Assembly: GCF_029688865.1 (NCBI RefSeq)
Contig: NZ_JARUKV010000004.1
Coordinates: forward strand, 124,001 to 188,000
DNA length: 64,000 nucleotides
Source: Natronococcus sp. A-GB7
GTDB lineage: Archaea > Halobacteriota > Halobacteria > Halobacteriales > Natrialbaceae
Reading direction: 5' to 3'
Shown here: positions 7,793 through 16,485 of the stretch, piece after piece
How positions within the stretch are numbered: the stretch's first letter is position 1
Layout: each line of letters begins with the position of its first letter
Translations under genes and position numbers: made by a program
The notes under the pieces: generated by a model
The model's database searches: none
Seen by the model: only the letters and a program-made list of their open reading frames with translations
What the model was told of the DNA's origin: nothing

Positions 7793-9106
7793 ATGGCAAA
7801 CAACCGCCTAGTCACGCGTCGGCAGTATCTGCTGTCGACCGGTGCAGTCGGGACTGCGGTCCTCGCCGGGTGTGCGGAGGACGAGGATCCCGACGAGATC
7901 GACGACGAGGGGAACGGGAACGGAAACGGAAACGGCGACGACGACGGCGACCTCGAGGTCGTCCACTGGTGGACCGCCGGCGGCGAGGAGGAGGCCTTCG
8001 AGTCGCTGGTGGACGGCTTCGAATCGGAGACCGAGTACACGGTCGAGTCGAACCCGGCACCGGGTGGGGCCGGTGCGGCCATCGACGCCGAGGTCCAGAC
8101 GCGAGTCCTCGACGAGGATCCGCCGGGGACGTTCCAGATCTGGCCCGGGGAAGCGCTGCGAACGTACACCGACGCCGACGCCCTCGAACCCGTCGGCGAT
8201 CTCTGGGAAGACGGCGCCGAAGAGGAGTACCTCGACAGCGTCCTCGAGGTCTCCAGCCCGGAGGGCGACGTCGTCGCCGTACCGATCAACATCCACCGGC
8301 TGAACAACGTCTTCTACAACGTCGAGGTCCTCGAGGACGCCGGCGTCGACCCCGAGGGAGTCGACAGCCCGGAGGCGTTCCTCGAGGCGCTCGAGGCGGC
8401 CGACGACGCAGGCTACGTCGGGCTCACCCAGCAGACCCAGGAGCCCTGGGGCGTGCTCCAGCTCTGGGAGGTCGTCTTCACCGGTCAGCACGGCGTCGAC
8501 GCCTTCCAGCAGTTCCTGGACGGCGAGGCGGCCGAACTCGAGGCCGAGATCGAGGAGTCGCTGTCGCTGGTCGAGGAAACCAGCGAGTACTACAACGAGG
8601 ACGCCGGCACGGTCTCGTGGGACGAGGCCAACGCCGACGTGATCACCGGCGACGCCGCCTTCCACCACAACGGCGACTGGGCGGCCGGCGAGTACCAGGG
8701 TGCCGACGACTTCGAGTACGAGGACGACTGGGACTACATGGCGTTCCCCGGTACCGAGGACGTCTACACCATGGTGATGGACTCGTTCGTTATGCCGGCG
8801 AACAACCCCTCGCCCGACGCGACCGAGGCGTGGATCGAGTACTGCTCGACCGTCGACGCCCAGGAGCGGTTCAACCCGCCGAAGGGGTCGATCCCGCCCC
8901 GAACCGACGTTCCGACCGACGAGTTCCCGCCGTTCCTGCAGGACCAGATGGATGACTTCGAGGGCTCCGACGAGCAGGTGACGTCGATCTCACACGGGAG
9001 CGGTCTCGAGCCGGGACAGGCCAGTGAGGTCGAAGAAGCGTTCGCGGTGTTTACCGACAACTGGGATCCCGAGGAGACCACCGAAGATCTGATCGGGATC
9101 TTCTGA
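7793..9106 (+). CDS. Carbohydrate ABC transporter substrate-binding lipoprotein
   Basis: A 437-aa extracellular binding protein of the family-1 (MalE/UgpB-like) class. The Tat signal TRRQYLL, followed by a hydrophobic stretch and lipobox LAGC at about 22-25, predicts Tat export and lipid anchoring. A low-complexity Asn/Gly/Asp linker follows, then EVVHWWTAGGEEEAFESLVDGFE, the usual start of the mature domain. I use ATG 7793 rather than the in-frame GTG six bases earlier. It is first in an operon with two permeases and an ATPase, which supports sugar import. The many Trp/acidic residues in the cleft region are family-typical; the sugar is not determined. Confidence 0.92.
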   Translation: MANNRLVTRRQYLLSTGAVGTAVLAGCAEDEDPDEIDDEGNGNGNGNGDDDGDLEVVHWWTAGGEEEAFESLVDGFESETEYTVESNPAPGGAGAAIDAEVQTRVLDEDPPGTFQIWPGEALRTYTDADALEPVGDLWEDGAEEEYLDSVLEVSSPEGDVVAVPINIHRLNNVFYNVEVLEDAGVDPEGVDSPEAFLEALEAADDAGYVGLTQQTQEPWGVLQLWEVVFTGQHGVDAFQQFLDGEAAELEAEIEESLSLVEETSEYYNEDAGTVSWDEANADVITGDAAFHHNGDWAAGEYQGADDFEYEDDWDYMAFPGTEDVYTMVMDSFVMPANNPSPDATEAWIEYCSTVDAQERFNPPKGSIPPRTDVPTDEFPPFLQDQMDDFEGSDEQVTSISHGSGLEPGQASEVEEAFAVFTDNWDPEETTEDLIGIF

Positions 9107-9125
9107 GGAGCCACGACGATATTTT

Positions 9126-10133
9126 ATGGGATTTGATATACGTCGGCTACTCGATCGTATTCGCCGCGGACGTACCGACGGCTCCGGAGACGGCGAGCGG
9201 ACGCTCAGAACGGACGGCGGAACGACCTCGAGCCGCGGGAGCAAAGTCTCGCGGCTGCGTCACAGCGACGCTGTGCAGGCGCTTCCGTTCTGGCTGCCGC
9301 CAGCGCTTCTGGTCGGGCTGTTCGTCTACGGTGCAGTCAGCTGGAACCTGCTCATCTCGCTGACCGACTGGAGCGGGCTCGTCCAGCCCGACTACACGAG
9401 CCTCTCGCTCGAGATGTACAGACAGATGCCGGACGACCCCTCGTTTATCGCGGCGTTTCGGAACACGGTCGTCCTGCTGGTCGCCTTTACGGTCGTCTCG
9501 CTGGCGATCGGTCTCGTGCTGGCGATCCTGATCGACCAGAACATCCGCTTCGAGAACACGTTCCGGACGATCTACCTGCTGCCGATGGCGCTGTCGTTCG
9601 TCGTCACGGCGATCTTCTGGTCGTGGATGTACAACCCGTCCACGGGGACGATCAACGTCTTTCTCAGCACGATCGGGCTCGATTTCCTGACGATGGACTG
9701 GATCGGTAATCCGACGACCAGGCTTGCGGCGATCATCTTCGCGCTGACCTGGCAGTTCAGCGGCTACGCGATGGTCGTCTATCTGGCGGGACTGCGGGCG
9801 ATCCCCGACGCACACTACGAGGCCGCGAAGGTCGACGGCGCGAGTTCGCTGCGGATGTACCGCCGCGTGATCGTCCCCCAGCTCAGCGCGTCGACGACCT
9901 CCGCCGCAGTCGTGTTGATGGTGTTCGCGCTGAAGGCGTTCGACTTCATCTTCGTGATGTTCGGCGACACGCCCGGGCGATCCGCGGACATCCTCGCGGT
10001 GATGATGTTCCGGGTCGCGTTCTCCCGAACCGAGTGGGCCTACGGTGCGGCGGTCGCGACCGTCCTCTTCCTGATGGCGCTGTCGGTCGTCGCTCCGTAC
10101 CTCTACATGCAGTACAAGCGAGGTGATCTCTGA
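9126..10133 (+). CDS. Carbohydrate ABC transporter permease, MalF-type
   Basis: A 335-aa inner-membrane permease with a basic cytoplasmic N-terminus (about 60 residues) and six predicted helices. The EAA loop EAAKVDGASSLRMYRRVIVPQL (about 230-250) contacts the ATPase. It starts 19 nt after the binding-protein stop and ends overlapping a 24-codon frame that leads into the second permease. It pairs with 10204..11118 as the heterodimeric membrane channel. Confidence 0.93.
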   Translation: MGFDIRRLLDRIRRGRTDGSGDGERTLRTDGGTTSSRGSKVSRLRHSDAVQALPFWLPPALLVGLFVYGAVSWNLLISLTDWSGLVQPDYTSLSLEMYRQMPDDPSFIAAFRNTVVLLVAFTVVSLAIGLVLAILIDQNIRFENTFRTIYLLPMALSFVVTAIFWSWMYNPSTGTINVFLSTIGLDFLTMDWIGNPTTRLAAIIFALTWQFSGYAMVVYLAGLRAIPDAHYEAAKVDGASSLRMYRRVIVPQLSASTTSAAVVLMVFALKAFDFIFVMFGDTPGRSADILAVMMFRVAFSRTEWAYGAAVATVLFLMALSVVAPYLYMQYKRGDL

Positions 10134-10207
10134 TGAGACGATATACGGGACGATCCGTGCGACGGAGTCGAACGACCGAACCCGGTCGCGGGGGTGACCG
10201 CCGATGA
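10133..10207 (+). CDS. 24-residue bridging mini-ORF between the two permeases
   Basis: The start ATG overlaps the stop of the first permease (TGATG) and the stop TGA overlaps the ATG of the second permease (ATGA). The frame therefore fills the whole 70-bp gap. The peptide is very basic (9 Arg) and matches nothing I know. It may simply carry ribosomes from one permease gene to the next; a functional peptide is not supported. Chance remains possible in GC-rich DNA, where long stop-free frames are common. Confidence 0.3.
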   Translation: MRRYTGRSVRRSRTTEPGRGGDRR

Positions 10208-11118
10208 CCGCCGCCGAGCGAACCGAATCGACCTCGAGCGAGGGCCGGATCGCGACGACCCTCGAGACGATCGATAGTCAGCGGGCCGCGCTGTACGCGG
10301 TACTGCTGGGGCTGATCGCGTTCTACCTCTCCCCGCTGTGGGGCGGGCTGACGACGGCGTTCAAGACCCAGACGGGGTTCGTCCAGACGACGCCGCTGGC
10401 GCCGCCGACTCCCGAGTGGTTCACCCTCGAGCCCTGGGAGCTGGCCTTTGCGACGATGCAGGGCGGGCTCGTCAACAGCCTGCTGTTCGTCGTTCCGGCG
10501 ACGATCCTGTCGGCGCTGTTTGGCAGCCTCGCGGCCTACGGGCTGACGAAGCTGTCCTGGCGGGGACAGATCGGGATCCTCGTGCTCTTTCTGGCGGGGG
10601 TCTTCCTGCCCTACCAGTCGGTGCTGGTGCCGCTACGACAGTTCTGGTCGGCCGTCGACCTCGCGGGGCTGCTCGCGTTCGCGCCGTTTCTCGCGAACCG
10701 GGCGGACCTGATCGAGCTGACGGTCACCCACACCGCCTACGGGATCCCGATCTGTACGATCCTGTTCCGATCCTACTACAAGACGCTGGACGACGAGATG
10801 ATCGAGGCGGCGAAGATCGACGGCGCGAGCGCGTTCGGGATCTACAAGCGGATCGTCCTCCCGCTGTCGATGCCGATGTTCGCCGTGACGCTGATCTACC
10901 AGTTCACGCAGGTCTGGAACGATCTGCTGTTCGCGCTGGTGCTCGTCACCTCGCGGTCGAACTACGTCGTGACCCAGTCGCTAAACGAGCTTCAGGGGTC
11001 GATGGCTCAGGAGTACAACATCCAGATGGCGGGCGCCTTCATCGCCGCCCTGCCGACGATCCTCATCTACGTCGTCTTCGGACGGCAGTTCGCGAAGGGG
11101 ATCACCGGTGCATCGTAG
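10204..11118 (+). CDS. Carbohydrate ABC transporter permease, MalG-type
   Basis: A 304-aa permease with six predicted membrane helices and the EAA loop EAAKIDGASAFGIYKRIVLPL (about 199-219). The C-terminus RQFAKGITGAS is the classic end of MalG-like subunits (F.KG.T.GA). It follows the first permease through a 70-bp spacer and precedes the ATPase by 24 bp. Confidence 0.94.
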   Translation: MTAAERTESTSSEGRIATTLETIDSQRAALYAVLLGLIAFYLSPLWGGLTTAFKTQTGFVQTTPLAPPTPEWFTLEPWELAFATMQGGLVNSLLFVVPATILSALFGSLAAYGLTKLSWRGQIGILVLFLAGVFLPYQSVLVPLRQFWSAVDLAGLLAFAPFLANRADLIELTVTHTAYGIPICTILFRSYYKTLDDEMIEAAKIDGASAFGIYKRIVLPLSMPMFAVTLIYQFTQVWNDLLFALVLVTSRSNYVVTQSLNELQGSMAQEYNIQMAGAFIAALPTILIYVVFGRQFAKGITGAS

Positions 11119-11142
11119 ACGACCACGACACACACACTACCA

Positions 11143-12288
11143 ATGGCAACTCTCACGCTCGAAAACGTAACGAAGCGCTTCGCCGACGGCGACGACGAGA
11201 TCGTCGCGGTCGACGACGTATCGATCGAGATCGACGACGGCGAGTTCCTCGTCCTCGTCGGTCCCTCCGGCTGTGGCAAGTCGACGACGCTGCGGATGGT
11301 CGCGGGCCTCGAGACGATCTCCGAGGGCGCGATCGCGATCGACGACGAGATCATCAACGACGTGCCGGCCCAGCGACGCGACATCGCGATGGTGTTCCAG
11401 AGCTACGCGCTGTACCCCCACATGACCGTCCGGGAGAACATGCGCTTCGGCCTCGAGGAGTCGACCGACCTCGACGCCGAGACGATGGACGGCTCCGTCG
11501 AACGAACCGCGGAACTGCTCGAGATCGAGGAGCTGCTCGATCGAAAACCCGGAGAGCTCTCGGGCGGCCAGCAACAGCGGGTCGCGCTCGGACGGGCGAT
11601 CGTCCGGGATCCCGCCGTGTTCCTGATGGACGAGCCGTTGAGCAACCTCGACGCGAAGCTCCGCGCGGGGATGCGCATGGAGCTCCAGCGGCTGCAAAAC
11701 GAGCTCGACGTGACGACGGTGTACGTCACTCACGACCAGACCGAGGCGATGACGATGGGCGACCGGATCGCCATCTTGGACGGCGGCCGTCTCCAGCAGG
11801 TCGCGACGCCACTGGAGTGTTACCACCGGCCGCGGAACCTGTTCGTCGCCGGCTTCATCGGCGAACCGTCGATGAACTTCTTCGACGCGACCCTCGAGGG
11901 CGACGAACTCCTCCTCGAGGGGACGGAGCTGTCGTACCCGCTCTCGGCGTCGATCCGCGAGGAGCTCGAGGGGGAGACCGAGCTCGTCTTGGGCGTTCGC
12001 CCGGAGGACGTCGAGATCGCCGCGGAGTCGACCGACGACCACGCGTTCCCGGTTACGGTCGACGTCGTCGAGCCGATGGGTAACGAGAACAACCTGCTGG
12101 CGACGTTCGAGGGAAGCGAGCTGTCGGTCAACGCGATCGTCGACGGGATGCGCCACGTCGAGGCCGGCCAGCGCTACGCCGCTCGACTGCCCGAGTCCGC
12201 GATCCACCTCTTCGATCGCTCGAGCGGGCGGGCACTGCACAATCGCCGGATCGACGACGAGGAGAAACTGCTCGAAACGCGCGTCTGA
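11143..12288 (+). CDS. Sugar ABC transporter ATP-binding protein (MalK/UgpC-type)
   Basis: A 381-aa ATPase. Walker [10 protein letters not shown] is at 40-48, the Q-loop at MVFQSYALYPHMTV, the signature at LSGGQQQR (about 139), Walker B and D-loop at VFLMDEPLSNLDAKLR, and the switch His in YVTHDQTEA. The C-terminal third (about 240-370) is the TOBE/OB regulatory region found in MalK-type subunits, including VLGVRPEDVEI. It energises uptake through the two permeases. Last gene of the operon; the regulator that follows starts 75 bp downstream with its own AT-rich element. Confidence 0.95.
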   Translation: MATLTLENVTKRFADGDDEIVAVDDVSIEIDDGEFLVLVGPSGCGKSTTLRMVAGLETISEGAIAIDDEIINDVPAQRRDIAMVFQSYALYPHMTVRENMRFGLEESTDLDAETMDGSVERTAELLEIEELLDRKPGELSGGQQQRVALGRAIVRDPAVFLMDEPLSNLDAKLRAGMRMELQRLQNELDVTTVYVTHDQTEAMTMGDRIAILDGGRLQQVATPLECYHRPRNLFVAGFIGEPSMNFFDATLEGDELLLEGTELSYPLSASIREELEGETELVLGVRPEDVEIAAESTDDHAFPVTVDVVEPMGNENNLLATFEGSELSVNAIVDGMRHVEAGQRYAARLPESAIHLFDRSSGRALHNRRIDDEEKLLETRV

Positions 12289-12363
12289 ACCGACGCACGG
12301 TCGGAGACCGAACTCCCACAAAGGTTTAACCATGCAGGTGGCCTCGTCCTCCACGAGAGGGAC

Positions 12364-12960
12364 ATGGCTTCAGACGACACCGACGACCGCCCGGACGAGG
12401 GGGGCGGGGACGACGAACGACTCGAGGCCGACGGGACGGGCACCGAACGCCCCCCGACCGTCGAGGAGGTCGACCAGCGAATCGTCGACCTGCTCTCGTG
12501 GATCCTCGACACGGAAACGCGCGCGAAGATCTACGTTCACCTGTTGGCCAGCCCCGGCAGCACCTCCGAGGAGGTCGCGAAGGGGACCGGGCTCTATCCG
12601 AGCACCGTCCGGGAGGCGCTGGCAGAACTCCACGAGGAGGAGCGAGTCAGCCGGGAGAAACGCGAGAGCGAGGGGGCCGGCAACAACCCCTACGAGTACA
12701 CGGCGATCCAGCCGAGCGAACTGGTCGGCGGCGTCGTCGACCAGGTCCAACACGAGCTCAACACCATCTTTACGCTCGATCGCGTCCTCGATCGACACTC
12801 CGATGAGGGGTTCGAGGAGGACCTCGAGCCCGTTACGATCACCGTCGCTGACACCGATGCGATGTCGACTGGCGGCGAAGCCGATTCGATGGCTCTCGAG
12901 GACGACGTGGACGTCGACGGGAGCGAAACAGACGACGACGAGCCCGAGCCCGAGCGGTAA
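12364..12960 (+). CDS. HTH (TrmB/ArsR-like winged helix) transcriptional regulator
   Basis: A 198-aa acidic protein. Residues about 42-110 form a winged helix: SWILDTETRAKIYVHLLASPGSTSEEVAKGTGLYPSTVREALAELHEEERVSREK, with helix-turn-helix EEVAKGTGLYPSTVREAL. The acidic N- and C-terminal tails look disordered. A weak TATA-like AAAGGTTTAA lies about 30-40 nt upstream. Its position after the sugar transporter makes it a candidate local regulator. No ligand-binding domain is visible, so how it would sense sugar is unclear. Confidence 0.72.
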   Translation: MASDDTDDRPDEGGGDDERLEADGTGTERPPTVEEVDQRIVDLLSWILDTETRAKIYVHLLASPGSTSEEVAKGTGLYPSTVREALAELHEEERVSREKRESEGAGNNPYEYTAIQPSELVGGVVDQVQHELNTIFTLDRVLDRHSDEGFEEDLEPVTITVADTDAMSTGGEADSMALEDDVDVDGSETDDDEPEPER

Positions 12961-12966
12961 CGGGCG

Positions 12967-14058
12967 CTACTCCTCGAGCCCGAGCACCGCCGGTCGCTCG
13001 AGTTCGAACGATCGGTCGACGGCCGTCGCAGTGAACGTCGGCCACTCGCCGGTTTCGGTCAGCACCTCGATTTCGGCCTCGGTAACGAGAGCAGTATCCT
13101 CGCTTTTCGCGCCCTGTACCGTCGGGTTCCAGGCGTAGGCCATCGGCGACCGGACCGGTGCCTCGTGGTCGGGCGTCGCGATCCACTCGCGGCCGGCGAA
13201 GCCGGCGGCCCCGCCCTGGTGGTGGCGCTCCCACTCGCCGTCGTGGCCGACGGCGGCGTACGCCTCGCGGATCGAGTCGAAGACGTCGCCAGCCGTGTCG
13301 CCGTTCGTCGCGGCTTCCCGTGTCGCCGCCAGCGCCGTCGCCTCGACGCGGGCCGCGGCCCGGTGGCGCTCTCCGAGCCAGTCCGGCGGATCGAAGGCCA
13401 CGGCGCGGGTACAGCTGGCGTGCAAGCCGCCCCGTTCGGCCGTCACCGAGACCAGCGCGTAGTCGCCGAGCTCGGCCTCGGTAGGCGTGTAGTGACGGTA
13501 CTGCTGGGCGCGCTCGCTCCCGCCGGCGAGGGCCACTGGCGACTCGATCCCGCGGGCCGAGAGCCCGACCCGCAGCGCCGAGACGACTTCGCGCTCGGTG
13601 TCGCCGGGCTCGAGCTCGCGACAGACCGACTCGAGGACCGTCGCCGTCTCCCGGCCGAGCTCGCGGTAACGCTCGCGGTCGCGCTCGGTCAGGGGCTGTC
13701 GAAGTTCGGTCGGGTCGACGCCCTCGAGTCCAGGGACGTCGATATCCGCGGCCGCGCGCTCGTCCTCGGTTCGGTCCGCGATCGCCTCGGCCAGGGAGGT
13801 TTCGTACCAGGAGAATCGCTCGATGGCGACGCCCTCGAGGTCGGGCAGCTCCTCGGCCGCGATGCGGTCGGCCTCGATGTTGTTCGCCACCACTCGGAAC
13901 TCGCCGTCGAAGCCGACGGCCGCGACGCCGGCGTCGCCCTCGCGGTCGACGACGTTGTTTCCCCCGGTGAGCCAGGCGAAGGCGTTCGGTCGGGCGAACC
14001 AGATCGAGTCGAGGTCGCGGGCCTCGAGGGTGCGCTCGAGTCGCTCGCGTTTGTCCAT
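12967..14058 (-). CDS. M24-fold (Xaa-Pro peptidase/creatinase) family protein, metal ligands altered
   Basis: A 363-aa protein with a creatinase-like N-terminal domain (about 1-125) and a pita-bread C-terminal domain. The conserved His region HHQGGAAGFAGRE (about 279-291) and KSEDTALVTE are present. The two Asp metal ligands expected in ALVSVTAERGGLHASCTRAV (about 201-220) are replaced, by Ser near 204 and 215. The usual five-ligand dimetal site is therefore incomplete, as in creatinase itself, so aminopeptidase activity is doubtful. Haloarchaea often annotate such genes as Xaa-Pro aminopeptidase. Convergent with the HTH gene. Confidence 0.75.
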   Translation of the reverse strand: MDKRERLERTLEARDLDSIWFARPNAFAWLTGGNNVVDREGDAGVAAVGFDGEFRVVANNIEADRIAAEELPDLEGVAIERFSWYETSLAEAIADRTEDERAAADIDVPGLEGVDPTELRQPLTERDRERYRELGRETATVLESVCRELEPGDTEREVVSALRVGLSARGIESPVALAGGSERAQQYRHYTPTEAELGDYALVSVTAERGGLHASCTRAVAFDPPDWLGERHRAAARVEATALAATREAATNGDTAGDVFDSIREAYAAVGHDGEWERHHQGGAAGFAGREWIATPDHEAPVRSPMAYAWNPTVQGAKSEDTALVTEAEIEVLTETGEWPTFTATAVDRSFELERPAVLGLEE

Positions 14059-14197
14059 GTCGGGCGCTGGTGAGGGCGAGCCTTGAATGCGACGAACCGG
14101 TTCGGCTCGAATCGGGCGAACGGCTCGAATCCACCCGGGACCGGGCTCGACTCGGGCAATCTAAATACGGGTGGTCCTAACCCCCGTCAGAACGCCC

Positions 14198-15070
14198 GTG
14201 TCGACTCACAGCCACACCTCCGGTCTCCGATTTCGCTCGTTGATCGCTCGCGTCGGCTTCCCGCACCTGCTCGCGGCGACGCTGACGCTGGTCGCGGCGA
14301 CGATCCTGCTCGGCGTCGCGGCGAAGGCAACCGGTGCGGGGCTCGCCTGCGAGGCGAACTGGCCCCAGTGCGACGCCGGTCCGTACAACCTCCTGCCCGC
14401 GAACCTGCCGAGTTTCTACGAGTGGATCCACCGCTTCGTCGCGATGTTCGCCGGCTTCGCCATCATCGGCTCGGCGGTCGCCGCCTGGCGCTCGCCGTCG
14501 ATCGACCGACGCGTCACGGCGCTCGTCGTCGCCGGGATGGTCCTGACGCCGATCCAGGTCGTTCTCGGTCGGGAGACGGTCACCCAGTACACGATGGACA
14601 TCCTCTCGCTTCACTTCTGGACCGCGGTGCTGATCTTCTCGATGTTCGTCGTCGCGACCGCGCTCGTCTGGTCGGCGTCGCTGCGGGGGAGTCACGTCAC
14701 CGCGGCACTGGGGCTCGGGCTCCTCGCCCTGCCCGCCCACGTCGCGCTCAGCCCGACCGAGCTGAGCCTCGTCTCGAGCTACTCGCCGACGGTCCAGTTG
14801 CTCCAGTACGGCGTCGCCCTCGCCCTGCTGGCGTCGGTGATCGTCGCCGTGCTGGTCGCCCGGTGGCGCTTCGATGATTCGGTCCTGCTGGGCCTGCTCT
14901 CGGTCTCGGCGGTGCTGGCGCTGGTCGTCACCTACCTCGGCCGTCAGGCCGTGATGACCTACAGCCCGCTGCTGGACGACCTCTACCTCGTCGTCGCGCT
15001 CGCGTTGCTCGTCGCCTTTGCCGTCGGGATCTGGCGGAGCCGCTCTGCGATCGGTACTCGAGACGCCTGA
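14198..15070 (+). CDS. ctaA: Heme A synthase (CtaA/COX15 family)
   Basis: About 290 aa with eight predicted helices. Features are KATGAGLACEANWPQCDAG (Cys pair at the first extracellular loop), EWIHRFVAMFAG (heme-ligand His in helix II), LGRETVTQYTMDILSLHFWTA (second His) and QLLQYGVALALL. Archaeal CtaA lacks some of the eukaryotic COX15 loops, which fits. It converts heme O to heme A for terminal oxidases. No oxidase gene is in the window. GTG 14198 is chosen because the AT-rich CTAAATAC sits about 30 nt upstream; GTG 14171 would add nine residues. Confidence 0.88.
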   Translation: MSTHSHTSGLRFRSLIARVGFPHLLAATLTLVAATILLGVAAKATGAGLACEANWPQCDAGPYNLLPANLPSFYEWIHRFVAMFAGFAIIGSAVAAWRSPSIDRRVTALVVAGMVLTPIQVVLGRETVTQYTMDILSLHFWTAVLIFSMFVVATALVWSASLRGSHVTAALGLGLLALPAHVALSPTELSLVSSYSPTVQLLQYGVALALLASVIVAVLVARWRFDDSVLLGLLSVSAVLALVVTYLGRQAVMTYSPLLDDLYLVVALALLVAFAVGIWRSRSAIGTRDA

Positions 15071-15232
15071 TCGCTCTCCTCTGCTGCTCAGTTATTGGGA
15101 AATGGGTTCAGTATTCGGTCTACTTCGTGAATCTTGATCGGTCGATTCGTTACGTGAGAGGGCGAATGGAACGTTTGGCGTTGAGTCTGCAGCCCTCCCC
15201 AACCACCGCCGGGTGGGAATGAAAGGGGCTGG

Positions 15233-15307
15233 CGTTCTGGGGCGTTCCGACGACGCAAGCACGCGACTGCAAGGAGCGCGCGCAGCGAGTCAGAACGCCC
15301 CAGAACG
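15233..15307. repeat. Long hairpin inside a dispersed non-coding repeat
   Basis: A perfect 15-bp inverted repeat (15233-15247 with 15293-15307) encloses a 45-nt loop. Outside it the pairing continues imperfectly (AAAG and CTG blocks), giving a stem of about 30 bp. The gap 15071-15603 between ctaA and the Hsp20-like gene contains no credible gene; this hairpin and the palindromes that follow are its main content. Minus-strand frames here (for example RNRLERAWRS) resemble spurious proteins from haloarchaeal repeats, and that stretch recurs at 62228-62255. Confidence 0.6.
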
Positions 15308-15408
15308 GCAGGGGCTTTCGCGGTAATACCGACGAGTAGGAGTCCTGCTCGTACGAACACAGGGGACCGCCACGCCCTCTCCAACCGATTTCTGCTCACG
15401 GGCGCTGC

Positions 15409-15539
15409 GGGACGGCTCCGCCGTCCCGACAGTCGCGGCGCTACGCGCCGCGCACTGCCCGTTTGCATGGTCCGCGGAACCTGCGGTTCCGCGCTACGCT
15501 CGCTGTCGCTCGTTCATCCACTGTCAGAGCGCGCTCTGA
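15409..15539. repeat. Cluster of four short palindromes
   Basis: Within 130 bp there are four inverted repeats: GGGACGG/CCGTCCC (15409-15427), GCGGCGC/GCGCCGC (15435-15451), GCGGAAC/GTTCCGC (15474-15492) and the perfect 16-bp palindrome TCAGAGCGCGCTCTGA (15524-15539). Such palindrome runs mark repeat-rich or formerly mobile stretches in haloarchaeal genomes. No coding function seen. Confidence 0.6.
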
Positions 15540-15603
15540 CAAGCCTTCGTCCACGCTGTTCACGAAGACCTCGCACAGTGTCGTCGACCGTCCTCACCGA
15601 CGT

Positions 15604-16239
15604 TCAGCCGGTCGACAGCGCGCGCCACCGCAGATCGAGTGGATAGTCCGACATGATGCGTAGTCCGCCTGTATACCGCTTTAGCGGCGGATAACTCAAG
15701 AAGGGGAATTTCTCGGACGGCTCGGTGCCGTCCGATCGTATATACACTTCGAGGATACCGTTCTTGAACCATGCTTTTCGCATTTCAGCCGAAGACCACG
15801 GAAGTTCCACCCGTCCAACAGTAGTACCTGTTTTCTTGATGATGAGTTCGTTCGTTCTTGAATCGATTCCAGCTATGAGATCCTCTTTGTTTGCCCCTGG
15901 AAGGTCAGCTACGACAACAAACTCGCCGTCGCTAAGGCGAGTATCAATTAAACCGTCTGTAGACTCAGATTTGCGTGCTTGGTTTCGTTCCATACCGTCT
16001 ATCTGCTGGTTTTGATTTGCCTTCGTTCTCTGAGTAGGTGGGCGTGATCGAGGAGGACCTCTCGAGGAGCGCTTCGCGTCTTCTCCAACCACCTTTTCTA
16101 ATCCTTCTGACAACGATCGCAATCCTGCTTGAAGTGACCCCTCGATGGCTCTTGCAAGAGAGGGGTTAGTTTGTTGGTGATCGCGTACGGATCCATCTCA
16201 TTCACTGTCTTCTCTCTCGTTTTCGTCCTTGTTGCTCAT
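15604..16239 (-). pseudogene. Hsp20/GvpH-like small heat-shock protein, interrupted near the N-terminus
   Basis: From ATG 16239 the frame reads 13 residues (MSNKDENEREDSE) and meets an in-frame TGA at 16198-16200. It then stays open for about 198 codons with a coherent amphipathic region (LARAIEGSLQAGLRSLSEGLEKVV). The C-terminal half is an alpha-crystallin domain of the GvpH type: EFVVVADLPGANKEDLIAGID, then RVELPWSSAEMRKAWFKNGILEVYIR. Without the stop, the product would be about 211 aa. Either the gene is inactivated by one nonsense base, or translation starts inside (TTG 16122 gives 172 aa). No gas-vesicle genes are nearby. Confidence 0.65.
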
Positions 16240-16485
16240 GGGGGTTCACCTCTGTATCGCGGTTACTCCGTGTATTGTGTGATGCTCTCTAGCAGAATAA
16301 GTCCCCGGCTCGCTATTATAGAAGTGCTCTAATTTTGGTTATTGAGATCTCGAGGAAGGCTACAGGTGTTTTCAGTAAGCTCGGCAACCGTCGACGATGC
16401 AACAATAGAGAGATACGATAACTATATACATGGTCCTGCAGGCCCGTGAGTTACCTGTCTTTCGCTAGTACTCTGATAATGGAAT

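Noticed and set aside
15088-15468. Minus-strand 126-codon open frame (contains RNRLERAWRS)
   Set aside because: It runs through the hairpin and palindromes of a dispersed repeat, has no domain, and resembles spurious repeat-derived proteins.
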